Made by a program: the position numbers and the translations under genes
Notes under the pieces: generated by a model
Database searches by the model: none
Told to the model about the DNA's origin: nothing
Seen by the model: the letters and a program-made list of their open reading frames with translations, nothing else
Assembly: GCA_032622095.1 (NCBI GenBank)
Contig: CP136065.1
Coordinates: 217,974,151-218,038,150 of the forward strand
Length of the DNA stretch: 64,000 bases
Reading direction: 5' to 3'
Origin: Siphonodentalium dalli
Lineage: Eukaryota; Mollusca; Scaphopoda; Gadilida; Siphonodentaliidae
Part shown: piece by piece, positions 34,917 to 46,475 of the stretch
Layout: each line of letters starts with the position of its first letter
How positions within the stretch are numbered: position 1 is the first letter of the stretch

Positions 34917-36084
34917 TACGACGACAATACTAGTTGCGATGTTATACAGGAACCGTACAGTAATGATATGTTCCTTTCGATCCACTTAAACATAACTATG
35001 TCTTCGAAATGTCACGTCATTGAACTTATAGACTCTGCCTGAATCAAACAAGGTATTCCGATACTATTTAGCTACTTTTATTCGACTCAGCATGTAACAA
35101 AACTGTATTTGGGGGTTGAGGAAATATGTTGTATTCTGTGATGAAATTGTGTATAGATCAGGGGTGGGGTCTGCAATTGTTTTTCGAACACTAGGCGGGC
35201 GGTCGTTGGTTCTGCAGCCCTGCTTACACATTTTTCCTGGCCCTGTAATTTTTTTCCTAGAGTCATTTTTCTTCAAAATAATGGGACAGAAGGTTTTAAG
35301 AATGCGTCTATTATGTAATAGGTATGCACTTAACCATTGGTAGGGAGTTTGAGTTCACCAGCAGTTAATAGTGAGGAATGACACCAAGGGGTAATAAAAA
35401 TGTCAGCTTGCTAAATGCTCAAGGGTCTATCAATGCAGATTGGCATGGAAAGGCTCATATTTAAATAGTTCTATTAAAAATCATTTATTCAACCTGGTGT
35501 AAATAAAAGCATAACACAATAATAGATTCTTCAAATAAATGTAAACTCTTCACGTAAAGGTACTCAATCCGATCCGATTCGATGATTCCAACAACAATTG
35601 TTTTTTTAAATGCCGCTTCAGTTATAAGAATCGAGTAATTGCCCAAAACTAATGTCAATCACAGTCAACTATAGTATAAAACATGTTATTGTCAAATATC
35701 TGACACAAAAAAGTCACTTGTGTTTAGAGTTATCCATCTTCATCCGCAATTTGTTCAGAGAATTATTCTCGTCGACTATTTACTGGGCCACCTAAAATTA
35801 AAATAATAGAATTCAAACATCGAGATCTGATCACTCTGAGCTTTGATGGGTCGGTTCCGCGACTCGAATCAAATATCTTTTACCGCCGATGCCAAGGAAA
35901 TAGTAATTTGCGCAGATTTGCGGGCGACATTTCGGATTGAGTACTTTTAACTCTTCAATTAAAATAGACTATTAAAAAACTGTAATAAAATAAAACAAAT
36001 GTGTTAAAACAAACTTTGACAGATTTCAACGTTATTCGTTATATGGGTCGAGGATCACCTATAGATGGGAGCTGTAAAATTTGA
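34917..36084. other. Loop region of the 3.1-kb foldback, unannotated
   Basis: No transposase-like frame. An 80-bp zone at 35820-35860 with TCAAACATCGAGATCTGATC is echoed inverted near 38550-38575. Confidence 0.35.
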
Positions 36085-36490
36085 ATGATTTATTATGAAA
36101 AATATGGCCACTGGCAGCCATCTTGGATTTTACTCTTTGCATCACTATATCCTTTAACACACAATGCAGAGCTTATCATTCATCCGATCATCACCAATCT
36201 GTATATGGATCTTCGTTGTGACCTCTCGATGTGTGCCTTCGATTTTTTCCCAAATTTTGTAAAATAAATGGCTGCCATTTTGGCCATCTTGGATTTTACT
36301 CTTTGTATGACCAAATCCTTTAGCACACCTTACAGGTCACATTTCTCATCCAATCGTCACCGAACTCCATATGGATCTTCGACGTGACCTCTAGATGGGA
36401 GCCTCCATTGTTCCGCAAAATTTGTTTAAAACAAACATGGGCACCTGAAGCCATATTGGATTTAAAATGTCAATCCATCAGCATACCGTA
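36085..36490 (+). repeat. Tandem repeat of about 175-180 bp, two to three units
   Basis: Units start at GCCATCTTGGATTTTACTC (36117, 36282) and at GCCATATTGGATTTAAAAT (36452). Each has TCACCGAACTCCATATGGAT-type and GACGTGACCTCTAGATGGGA-type segments. A single related unit is at 33681. Confidence 0.85.
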
Positions 36491-37395
36491 CAGCCCACAT
36501 TTATTGAAGAATTGTTTTGAAACTATACAGTGCTGTTGGCATATAAAAGTGGGAATGCTTCTATAATCATGATACGGTACATTAATAAGAAAAGATAGAT
36601 CAGGAAAACTGAGTAAAATTGTCATTTGAAGCAGTTTTGATGGGCTGGGTTCCTATCCAAGATTCGGAAAACGGATGTGGAGCGGAACAGTGCCTTTCTC
36701 TTGTGATTGAAGGTTAATAATGACCATCGGTAGGCCGAGTATCTCTAATATGGAAACCTAATTCATGGGTTCGTCTTTGCACACAAATCCCATCATCACA
36801 ACTTGGCGTACATATTTTTGGCAACTAGTGATCATCAACTTAAACAACTAGACGTACATAGACCGAGAGCGGGGTGTCCAAATCAATACTCTCTATACGT
36901 TCAAATTGTGAATACACTCGAGCCAAGGGCATGTCCATATATGTTACACACGTAACGGCCTTTCCGTTGCAATATAGTGGGATTTCCGACAGATCTATTA
37001 AACAGATTCCTTCTCTCAAATGTCCCCCGCTTACGATCGGCAAATGTGTATGTACAATTTATAATTACGTTAATAGATGTGGTGCAACCGTGTGTCCGTC
37101 TGAAACCTGTATTTTGTGGTGTTGTTGTGATATTTCTGTCACATTTACGTTCTAAAAATAGCATATTTCGTCTTTTCGACAACAACTTCCGATTTAATGT
37201 TTGTACGGTTTATACACTGTGTTTATAGGCTGACACAAATACAAAAGGCGTTAAAACCACAACATACTTATGTGATTATTTTATTCCGAAATAAGGAGAT
37301 AATGGACGCATACCCGTTATTTCGTTTTATGGCGCGGGCCACAGTGAAAACATGTGTTAAAGATCGTTCCTATTCACTTCAATATCCATCCACAA

Positions 37396-38640
37396 AATAG
37401 AGATTATAGTTCCCGTATTCTCCCGTCAATATCCTTCATAAATGTGTGAAATTTCAACATATAATAACATCAGTACCATAGGTCGTATGTTGAACTTGTT
37501 ATCTGAACCTTTCCCACCAAAGTAAATGAATCCTTCTGCACTTGTATTAACTTTTCATCTGTCTGTCGGCTGCTTTTATTACAAGAGCATACCTCCAAAT
37601 GAATACTATACCATTCCAGTGTATATTTGTATAATTGAGTGGGAAAGTCCATTTAGTATAGAACAAAGTTTACTGGGGTTGGATTATCAGGAAAATGGCA
37701 GTAAGCAGCTGTCTTGGTATAGATCGATGGGGGAGTAATCTTCTAGTAGAGTTATCTTCCCTATACCTACTGCGAAGCCTAGTGCATTAGAGCCTTTCAC
37801 GCATATGCTATGAAGTGGCTCTTCTTCGTCTGAAGAACGTAATTGGTAATGGATACATTATCCACCATTATATACTTTCGTCAGCAATATAAACCACTCA
37901 GCAAATAAAATTGTGTTTGAAACGGGTACCGCATCAAAAATTCGAACAATAATATCATAGGCGTATTAATTCACAAGTTTCCAAGAACTAAGTTAGGTTA
38001 TTGCAACTCATTATGTCAAATATGGCTCAGATAGAGGTCTCATACATGTAACTGTCTCTCAAACGACAAGGTTGAGTTAAATCCCATCGCTACACTTGTT
38101 TTAACGCTGCCATCACGTATACAGATTGTAAGGAACCCTTATGTTTTTAATTTAAGACTTATAAAGTTATATGCGTGAATTACAGAAAAGATTCCTTCAC
38201 CCCAAGTGAAAACAAATCGAACCTTTGAAGAAGAGCTGGTATATGTCGTTTAATGTCAGAGTTTTCAAGAATTGGTCGATATGAAACAAATGACACAAGT
38301 TGGCTATTAATTAACTTAAATGTGGTTTGTTGCCCTTAACGTGTCAGGGATATTAATGAAAACGTTTTCAAATATTGAGCGATAGGAAACAAATGACATA
38401 ATTTGACTATTGATGAACTTAAATTTGCTTGAAGACACAAGGTCGGATTTAACTCCAATTAGTCAATATATCCTATGTTAAAGACGCATAATCCGAATTA
38501 ACGCTCCGGGGGTAACTAATATTTGCTTCGAGGAACCCATCCATCAAAGCTCAGAGTGATCAGATATCGATTTTTTTTAATTATTTCTCGTGATATGCAT
38601 GACACATTAATTTGTCCTCAGAATCTAGGTCATCTGACAT
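37396..38640. other. Unannotated DNA
   Basis: Weak duplicated phrase around ATATGAAACAAATGACACAA (38279) and GATAGGAAACAAATGACATA (38380), about 100 bp apart. No gene. Confidence 0.4.
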
Positions 38641-38945
38641 ACAAACATCTGGTCAAATGACACACCTGTAAAAAAGCCTGTGTCGCTCAAATAGGTCATC
38701 TGACACATATAATTATGAAAAAATTATCTAAACGTGTCAGCCAATTTGTCCTGAATGTGTGTCGCGTGTGTCAGATAACACATTTGGGCCGACACAGGCG
38801 TTTTTCTAGGTGTGTCATATGACACACCAAAAATTATCCAAACGTGTCGGCCAATTTGTCCTCAGAATGTGTGTCGCGTGTGTCAGATAACACATTTGGG
38901 CCGACACAGGTGTTTTTCTAGGTGTGTCATATGACCCGCCTTGAT
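38641..38945 (+). repeat. GTGTCA-rich tandem repeat, unit about 107 bp
   Basis: AAACGTGTCAGCCAATTTGT through CACAGGCGTTTTTCTAGGTG is repeated at 38829 nearly unchanged. A looser unit precedes at 38641. GTGTCATNTGACACA forms palindromes at the unit junctions. Confidence 0.9.
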
Positions 38946-40079
38946 GGCAGATGTGTCGGTTCGGTTCAGGTATTTGACAACATGCACTTGTACTGATTGT
39001 CCAAAATTCAGAAATGCTGAAAATAATTAATTGGAACAAAATTGAGTATCAAATACATGTATATCAAATTTGAGAAGTTTAGGATATTTGATACCGGGAT
39101 AGTAATCTTTTTAAAGAAATTCTTTCACCTGTTCTCGTTTTGGGAAAAATTTATACAAGTCCATATGGTATAAGCCCTAAATCAAACTGACACACTTGGT
39201 TTCAATGAGAGTCAGACCTGTGCCATGGGCATCACAACCCGATCACATTGCAAGCCAAATCTCAAATTAGACTGTTTTTGGAACAGGCACATGCACACTG
39301 CAAGTAACATGATGGGCATGTATGGGTTAAGTCAGCTAGATAATTCAAAGCATAGTTCATATAGATGTAGTTTATTAAAAGTAACTAAATAATTATACAT
39401 GTTTGTTATAAAATATAATTTACTTCATACCTGTATGGAAAACAAGATTTATTCTTCCCTATGTAATTTATTCTTGACTAACACTCAGCTAAGGATGTAT
39501 TAAATATTTATATTCTTCTGTGAAGTATTATATTAAGCGGTGTAGTATATAATTGTCCTGAACAAAACTTGTTTGGTATACAGTCACATGTAGAGAGTTT
39601 TGACAATATTCACAATAAGACTGGGTTAGAGCAGAAGTCATGTTATTGAGTTGTCCAATTCACATGATCCAGGTGACATCTCCAGATAATGTACAGGTAT
39701 GTTGAATCTTGACAGTGGATACTCGATGACGCTTAATGCTGAATCTGAAAGAAATACATTAATAAATTTGAGATGGCATTATGCGGATGTACAATTGTGT
39801 GTAATACATGTTTGCATTGTGATTTTTGTGTTCCAGCTCAGTTACATGTAGGACTCTATTTAGTGGCATTAGTGTGTACATACCAGGTAGGGCAAAAATA
39901 ATAAATGAGCCATGCTGAACACCACAGTTTGTATTCGTAGAAATAATAACATGATCTTTCCCTATATGATATATGACCATGGAATTAGGGATGTTGTGCA
40001 TGGATCCTGCATGGGGTGACCCTTTAAATAAATTCCTACACCAGGGGATGCGGTCAGAATATTTATGTAAATTTAACCA
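38946..40079. other. Unannotated DNA
   Basis: No gene or clear repeat. Confidence 0.45.
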
Positions 40080-41650
40080 ATTATTGATACAGTCAAATCA
40101 GTCATATTCCTAATTGTAGTTCGGTCTCCAGGATAAAATTTATTTCTCACCGACACAGGGAGGAGGAGTGAGAACAAATACCTATGTCAGTATCAATCAA
40201 TTTATGGAAACTGTCAAATCGCTCAGTTCATTAATGTGCTTCGGGCACCAGGATAAAATTTATATCTCCCTATAAGAGTGGGGGGATGTCAAAACAAATA
40301 TTTATGTCATTATCAACCAATTTATTGATACCGTCAAATAATTCGTTCTCGAGGATAAAATTTACTAATCATGCACCACGCCATATTCCATGTCTTCTCG
40401 TACTAAATGCAGCTAAGATATTCTGGATGGCTATATGCCATTGTCTAGCCATCCCAATATCTTAACTGGATTTAGTACGAGATACTTGGACTAACCACGA
40501 CAGTGGGGGGGGTTGTCAGAACATATACATGTATTCAAGTTATTATCAACCAATTTATTGATACCGGTACGTCAAAGCGTTCATGTGACTCATGTCCACT
40601 AAGATTGTTCGGTCACCAGAAATAATTAAAATTAATTGGGGGGGGGGGCATGAAAGTGATCACACCCACTAATGTTGTTCGGTCATCAGGATAAAATTTA
40701 TTTCTCACCTGTCATGGGGTGGAGGGGAGTGTATTTATTTCTCACCACAAGTGAGGATAAAATTTACTTCTCACCACGACATAGTCCAAGTCTTCTCGTA
40801 CTAAAACCAGCTAAGATATTGGGATGGCTAGATGCCATTTTCTAGCCATCCCAATATCTTAGCTGGATTTAGTACGAGATACTTGGTCTAACCACGACAG
40901 TGGGGGGGTGTCAGAACATATACATGTATTCAAGTTAGTATCAATCAATTTATTGATACCGGTACGTCAAAGCGTTCATGTGACTCATGTCCACTAAGAT
41001 TGTTCGGTCACCAGAAATAATTAAAATTAATTGGGGGGGGGGGGGGTCAGAATAAAATTTATTTGGGGGGGGCATGAAAGTGATCACACCCACTAATGTT
41101 GTTCGGTCATCAGGATAAAATTTATTTTTCACCTGTCATGGGGTGGAGGGGAGGGTATTTATTTCTCACCATGGCTAGATGCCAGCATCTAGCAATTCCA
41201 ATATCTTAGCTGGTTTTAGTACGAGAAGACTTGGACTAACCACGACAGTGGGGGTGGGGGTTCTCAGAACATATACATGTATTCAAGTCATTATCAAACA
41301 ATTTATTGTTGATATGTCAAAGCGGTCATGTGACTCATGCCACAAAGATTGTTCGGTCACCAGAAATAATTAAATTTGGGGGGGGGGGGGTCAGAAATAA
41401 AATTTATTTGGGGGGGGGGCATGAAAGTCCTCACACTCACTAATGTTGTTCAGTCATCAGTCACCTGTAATGGGGTGGAGGGGGGTATTTATTTCTCACC
41501 ACAAGTGAGGATAAAATTTACTTCTCACCACGACATAGTCCAAGTCTTCTCGTACTAAAACCAGCTAAGATATTGAGATGACTAGATGCCAGCATCTAGC
41601 AATTCCAATATATTAGCTGGTTTTAGTACGAGAATACATGAACCAACATG
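40080..41650 (+). repeat. Satellite-like array, period about 380-400 bp, with long hairpins
   Basis: About four units. Landmarks per unit: GTTCGGTCACCAGGATAAAA-type, TTTATTTCTCACC, a G-tract with GTCAGAACATATACATGTAT, ACCAATTTATTGATACCG, and a hairpin module (40388-40489, 40786-40886, half at 41171-41236, 41540-41640). A solitary related phrase reappears at 42620-42690. No coding potential: open frames cross G-tracts. Confidence 0.88.
40786..40886. repeat. 101-bp hairpin with about 45-bp arms
   Basis: Arms CCAAGTCTTCTCGTACTAAA plus ACCAGCTAAGATATTGGGAT plus GGCTAGA and their complement, with a loop near TGCCATTT. Only about four mismatches. The 40388-40489 copy has the same layout with more mismatches. 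Confidence 0.92.
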
Positions 41651-43532
41651 TATTCTGAAGATAGCATTGGATTCGCGGTGGGGGAGTGTATCACGCTGTG
41701 ATAGTTTGATACACCCAATGCACGGAATCGGGTTACACTTTGTTCAGTGGCCCAGTCATATGCGAACATATGAGGCATGTTATTTGAGAAATGCACGTCC
41801 GGACTGAAATTGTAATAATCGCGCAGTGATGTACCCTACTGCTTAAGACCAACTCTTACTGAATCGCCAAAGTGTTCGCGCGCAAACCATATCGTTTCTG
41901 ATCCTTCGTTCGTGTTCTAACCGCCACTGACTGTCTTGCATCCAACAACTCTCTCTTCACCTCTTCTGCTCAACTATCCATATGTATTGTATCATCAGTG
42001 CCCGCCAATGTGTGAGTATTTAGGTGAAGGTCTCTTTGTGACATTGGAATACAATCTGGAACACTTGTACATAGAATTTTCATATCTGACTGAATGGACT
42101 TCGTCTGTGCTTGGATAGCATGTTGGTGTTAGAGCTTGTATAAATACATTATCTCAAATGACAGAGACTTATATCAAATGGTTTTGAGGAACTTGTTATG
42201 ACTTTCACTGTTTGTTCCAGATTCATGTGCATCGAATATTTTCCCATTAGTTTGACACGTTCTCATTCCGTTTGTATTAATGTGCATTTATTCATTTGCC
42301 TGTGATGTGGTAAATTGTGTGATTGTTTGCATTGAGTGTGTGTATATAGTCATTTGCATGTGAGGTGTTGATTACTAAGTCGCGTGCATGTGGCCATGTG
42401 CGTCCGTTTTAATGTGATGTGGTACAGGTATGCTTGCTGGTTGCATACGTGTGAGCGTTTTGAGCCACATTCGTGTGAGGTGGTCATATTCATTAACATT
42501 AATTGTCATATATGTTCTCGGCATTTATATATTCTTGACTGATTTGTGTCCTTTATATTCTCAGGTTGAAACATTAAATTGTTAAACAACCATGGTGTTG
42601 AGCATCTGATCGACTCCCGAAACAGTCACCAGGATAAAATTTATTTTCATTGGGGGGGGGGGTCAGAGCAAATATTTTTGTCCGTATCAAGTTATCAATT
42701 AATCATGTGAAATCAGTAAGATTGTTCATTAATGAGGTTCCAGTTTATTTATGCCCTATTACACACATGTCGCGCGCTTGACAGAAATTCATACATGAAT
42801 TTGCTATCTACATGTATGTCCTTACCCAAAGGGTTGAATTTTCAAATTAGAGCTGCAACAGGCACCACATACATGTGAATACAACCGCACTTATCTACGT
42901 ACCATAATTTATTATTCTTTATTGACCAGAGGTGGCAGCATTTAGATAAATGTGCGTAAATTGATTTTTTTTGCAAATCTGTATGGTTGGTTGGCAGAGG
43001 CGGACTGGCCGATCGGGAGGCCGTATGGGGGGGGGGGTATATGTGGTTGGTCCGCAAATACAACCGACGTGGGCCGCCACATGTGTTGTTTAACCAGCCT
43101 AATTAGCTAATCGTAATGTTATCATTAAATGAACTTGTCAGCATCATATAACACCACGTAAAGACCCCGTTAATCTTGAGATTTTAATGGTAACTCCCAG
43201 CTGTAAATCCCAAAAATAATTCTCACGCACCCCTCCCCCAATTGAAATTTCCAACACAATAGGAATGCTTCAGTTGAGGCCAGTCTAGATGCTAGGATTA
43301 GCGATTTTCTTGTATAGTTTTCAAAATTTTCTCACCCCGGGCCGAACAACCATGGACAGCCCGGTGTATCCTGGTCTCTTGTCCGTAGCCGTGTGCATTT
43401 GTCTGGAGTTAGACCGCTAGATGTTAGAATTTATGCAATTTTTCAGGTAAAAATATCTGAATGGTCTCATACCGGGAATATAGAGAACCATGGTTTATGA
43501 ATATATAGGATATTAGGCCAGAGCACTGAGAT
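41651..43532. other. Unannotated DNA with a G-rich patch
   Basis: TGTGTTAATGTGNATTTG-like GT-rich stretch at 42290-42480 and G-tracts at 42651 and 43029. No supported gene. Confidence 0.4.
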
Positions 43533-43559
43533 GTGCAAGGGGGTGCAAATGGAATTATG

Positions 43560-43725
43560 CAAAATCATGTATTTGGTCTGATTCAAAGGGGGGATGCAGT
43601 TGGAATTTCCCAAGGTTGGCACCCCCGAACAGATTCTGATACAAGGAGGGTGTGCAGTTGGAATTTCCCAAGGTTGACATCACCTGAACAGATTCTGATT
43701 CAACGGGGGTGCAGATGGGCCGGTA
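43560..43725 (+). repeat. Tandem repeat, about 67-bp unit
   Basis: GCAGTTGGAATTTCCCAAGG with AACAGATTCTGAT occurs twice in full, with partial units on either side. The open frame at 43533-43871 is a product of the repeat. Confidence 0.9.
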
Positions 43726-43930
43726 TTATATTCATTTTCCGAGCCGGTTTTTTTGCCCCAGTCCGCCTCTGTTGGTTGGGGTTGATCACTGCTTCAGTAG
43801 CGAGGCTGACGGATAGGGGAAAGACCATGCAGAGGGTGAACTTCATTGAGAAATCACTTCACTGCATATAGAAACCACCAACCCCCTCCCAGTAAGCAAC
43901 TGACAAACTAGCCCAAAGAAACTACCCGTA

Positions 43931-43962
43931 CTCGATTAATCGAGCGTACTCGATTAATCGAG
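43931..43962. repeat. Two copies of the 14-bp palindrome CTCGATTAATCGAG
   Basis: At 43931-43944 and 43949-43962, joined by CGTA. Each contains ATTA/TAAT, a homeodomain-type core. Confidence 0.9.
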
Positions 43963-44589
43963 CTCTTATTGACGACATGGAGCTGGCTAGAGATTCTCCA
44001 TTGGGGGTGTCCACCTTTGAAATTTCCAACCAGCATCCCTCCTCCACTTGTGCTTATATAAGCTATACTCTAATCCACTATATATAGGCAGCCCATTATT
44101 CAGGTATTTTTATAGATCTGAACCAGAATCTGAAAATGAAATTTGCCAAATCGCCCACCCCCATGTCGCCACATTCCTGAGTGGATCACAAATATGTACT
44201 ACTTATTTGCCTGGAAAGAAGTCGACAAACGCGACAAATTGCGGATGGAGATGGATAACTATAAAATCAAGTAGTAATACGGCCAAATTTCGAGATACTC
44301 AAGTGATAATATGGCCATATTTCGACATGTTGATAAATAACACGTTTTCGGAAATTTTATACTATAGTTGACAGTGGTTAGCATTATTTTGTGTAACTAA
44401 TCGATTCTGATAACTAGAGAGTATTTTGAAGAAATGTTGTTGTTTTTGTTGTTGTAACTTAATGATATGCGACCGTCTAATCGGATTGAGTACCTTTAAG
44501 TTTCAGTTTACCAGACAAAGGAAATATTAAAAATACTTGGAATTACAACCATTCGTACAGCACATCCATCGCGAAAAAATGCAGAACGT

Positions 44590-45266
44590 ATCGGGCGTAT
44601 TTGATGCACCCCACCCCATACGAAACACGCCCTTATTGGCATTATTTAATCTACTTTGTTCATCGACACGACTTACCAGATTCACGCTCTTTATAATGTT
44701 TTTTCACTGCGGCCCGCACCATTCAACGTAATAACGGTTATACGCTCATTATGGACTATTTTTAGAATTGACTATTTTCGCGCCTCATTTACAATCACAT
44801 GGAGCGAAATTCAAATTAACATAACGCCAATTTGGACGTATTTGGGGTTTTGACATACGTTCAATATGAACCTATTTGCACGAGAATATTTTGGTTTATA
44901 AGAGACGATCATTGGGAGTTTTTATAGGCTGACACAAATTCAACAGGCATTAAAATAATTATGTGATTATTTATTCGGAAGTAAGCAAATAATGGACACA
45001 TACCCCTTATTTCGTTTTATGGCGCCGTCCACAGCGAAAACACGTGTTAAAGAGCGTACACTTGAAAAGTCGTGAGTTGGCTTCTCAATGTCATTGTCAG
45101 CGCACAATCGTATTAGAATCGCCTCAATATGAGTCGATAATTTGAATAAAAAGCTCTCATTTTCAGCACACTAACGACTCAAAATGAGGCGATTTAAGCA
45201 CATCATCTACCTAAAACAAGTTCTATTACAAACAGATAATGTGCGGGTTTTCGAGAAAACAGGCTG
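44590..45266 (+). mobile_element. Family E-related composite MITE
   Basis: Left half (44590-44900) resembles the 34273 end in reverse order (TTGATGCACCCCACC, TTCACGCTCTTTATAATG, TTTGCACGAGAATATTTTGG). The right half from about 44960 is a normal orientation A copy ending TTTTCGAGAAAACAGGCTG. The joint contains ATAGGCTGACACAAATTCAA, also seen at the 37226 joint and in altered form at 53702. Confidence 0.75.
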
Positions 45267-46137
45267 ATTAAAACTTCTTCTAACGCTATAGGAAAAAGCA
45301 GAAGCAATATAAAGTGTATGTAAATATATATGTATGTCAGTGTTCTATAGAAATTAACGGGTGACGTTATATATCAAATGGGTCCAACTGTGGTACCTTT
45401 TTACGAGGAAAATAATGGTGTCGGTTAAAATGTTCTAAAGTGACGCTGTTAGTATCAGGGACAGGACAGAAAAAGGGGAACTTCCACCAAACTTATACAC
45501 AATCATATCCATGATATGAGGAGTCTAATGGTGTGGTTTAAAATGCCAAGAGCGGCGCCATTCGAGTCAGACTTAAAAGGATAAAATTGTTTTGGTGTAT
45601 AATTATATGGTTATGAAATTACTCAGATATTTTCCAGACACACCACACCAAAGCTATCAACAACCTGAACACATTTATATTATTTTATACATGTTTTGCA
45701 GTACGCGTAATATATAGGTTATATCCAGCTCACTATGGTTTTATTTTTTCTTTACTACACGCCGATTCAAAACAAATCTAAGACATATTGGACTAAAGTA
45801 TATAACTATAAGTAATAAACGGCGGTTTGAACGTGGTCGTGGGTTTTGGCCGAAATAAAAATTTCCGCATAGTTTGCCAAATATTTCTCGTGGTCATAAT
45901 TCCATTGCCTCATTGAAACCGTCGTTCATTCTTTTATATAAAATACAAAAGATACACGTAGATAGTGAGCGACTGTTTTGCGACAATATCAATTTCAATT
46001 TAATGAGGAACAAGTCATTCGACTTTTAGTCTCAAGGTATTTTCTTTGGTAATGCTATAATATCACAAACATTTAGTCAGCAATAAAGTCATATTTCTGT
46101 TGGTATAAATATAAATCAATAATCATTGTGTATTATG
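45267..46137. other. Unannotated DNA
   Basis: No feature supported. Confidence 0.45.
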
Positions 46138-46475
46138 TTAACGTTCCAGGACTGACAACCATATCTGGCAAGCTATTCCAGGTCATCACTGTTCGTTGAC
46201 TAAAGAAATATTTCCCAATATCTTTGTTTCATCGCTTGAGATGTAGTTTCTGGTTATGACCTCTTGTGCTTGAGTATAACACTTCTTGACAAAGTGTTTC
46301 TGTCATGATATTATAATGACCGTTTAGATACTTGTAAGTCTCTATCAAGTCACCATAGTGTTTTCTGAATTGTATGGACATTAAATTTAGTTGGATTAGT
46401 CTACCGCTGTAACTCAGATATCGTAGTTGAGGGACCAGTATTGTGCCTCTACGTTGGAAAAGATATATGGACCGG
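46138..46475 (-). pseudogene. LINE ORF2 C-terminal fragment (CR1/L2/Jockey-like)
   Basis: Minus-strand frame: FQRRGTILVPQLRYLSYSGR, then HYGDLIETYKYLNGHYN, STRGHNQKLHLKR, stop (TGA), NKDIGKYFFSQRTVMTWNSL and PDMVV. The GDLIETYK, TRGH and FFSQR..WNSLP blocks are the familiar tail of many LINE reverse transcriptase proteins. One in-frame stop; 5' part absent, as in a typical truncated insertion. Confidence 0.85.

Larger units (their letters stand above)
34273..37395. mobile_element. 3.1-kb foldback element with family E-like ends
   Basis: Left end CAGCATGTTCTCCTGAAAAT and a family E-like half (to about 34489) are followed by an arm at 34490-34916. The reverse complement of that arm lies at 36843-37225, then comes another family E half (GAAATAAGGAGATAATGGAC, GGGCCACAGTGAAAACATG). 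The arms share ATGCTATTTTTAGAACGTAA, CACGGTTGCACCACATCTAT and TTGCAACGGAAAGGCCGT. ORFs in the arms (34532-34753, 36901-37185) are repeat shadows. The right terminus is truncated. Confidence 0.75.

Noticed and set aside
34532-37228. Several paired open frames on opposite strands
   Set aside because: They are the two arms of a foldback read in opposite directions.
40080-41650. Regular repeats with palindromes, considered as a CRISPR-like array
   Set aside because: Units of about 390 bp with long hairpins and no short unique spacers, in a eukaryotic context without cas genes.
43533-43871. 112-codon open frame
   Set aside because: Generated by a 67-bp tandem repeat.
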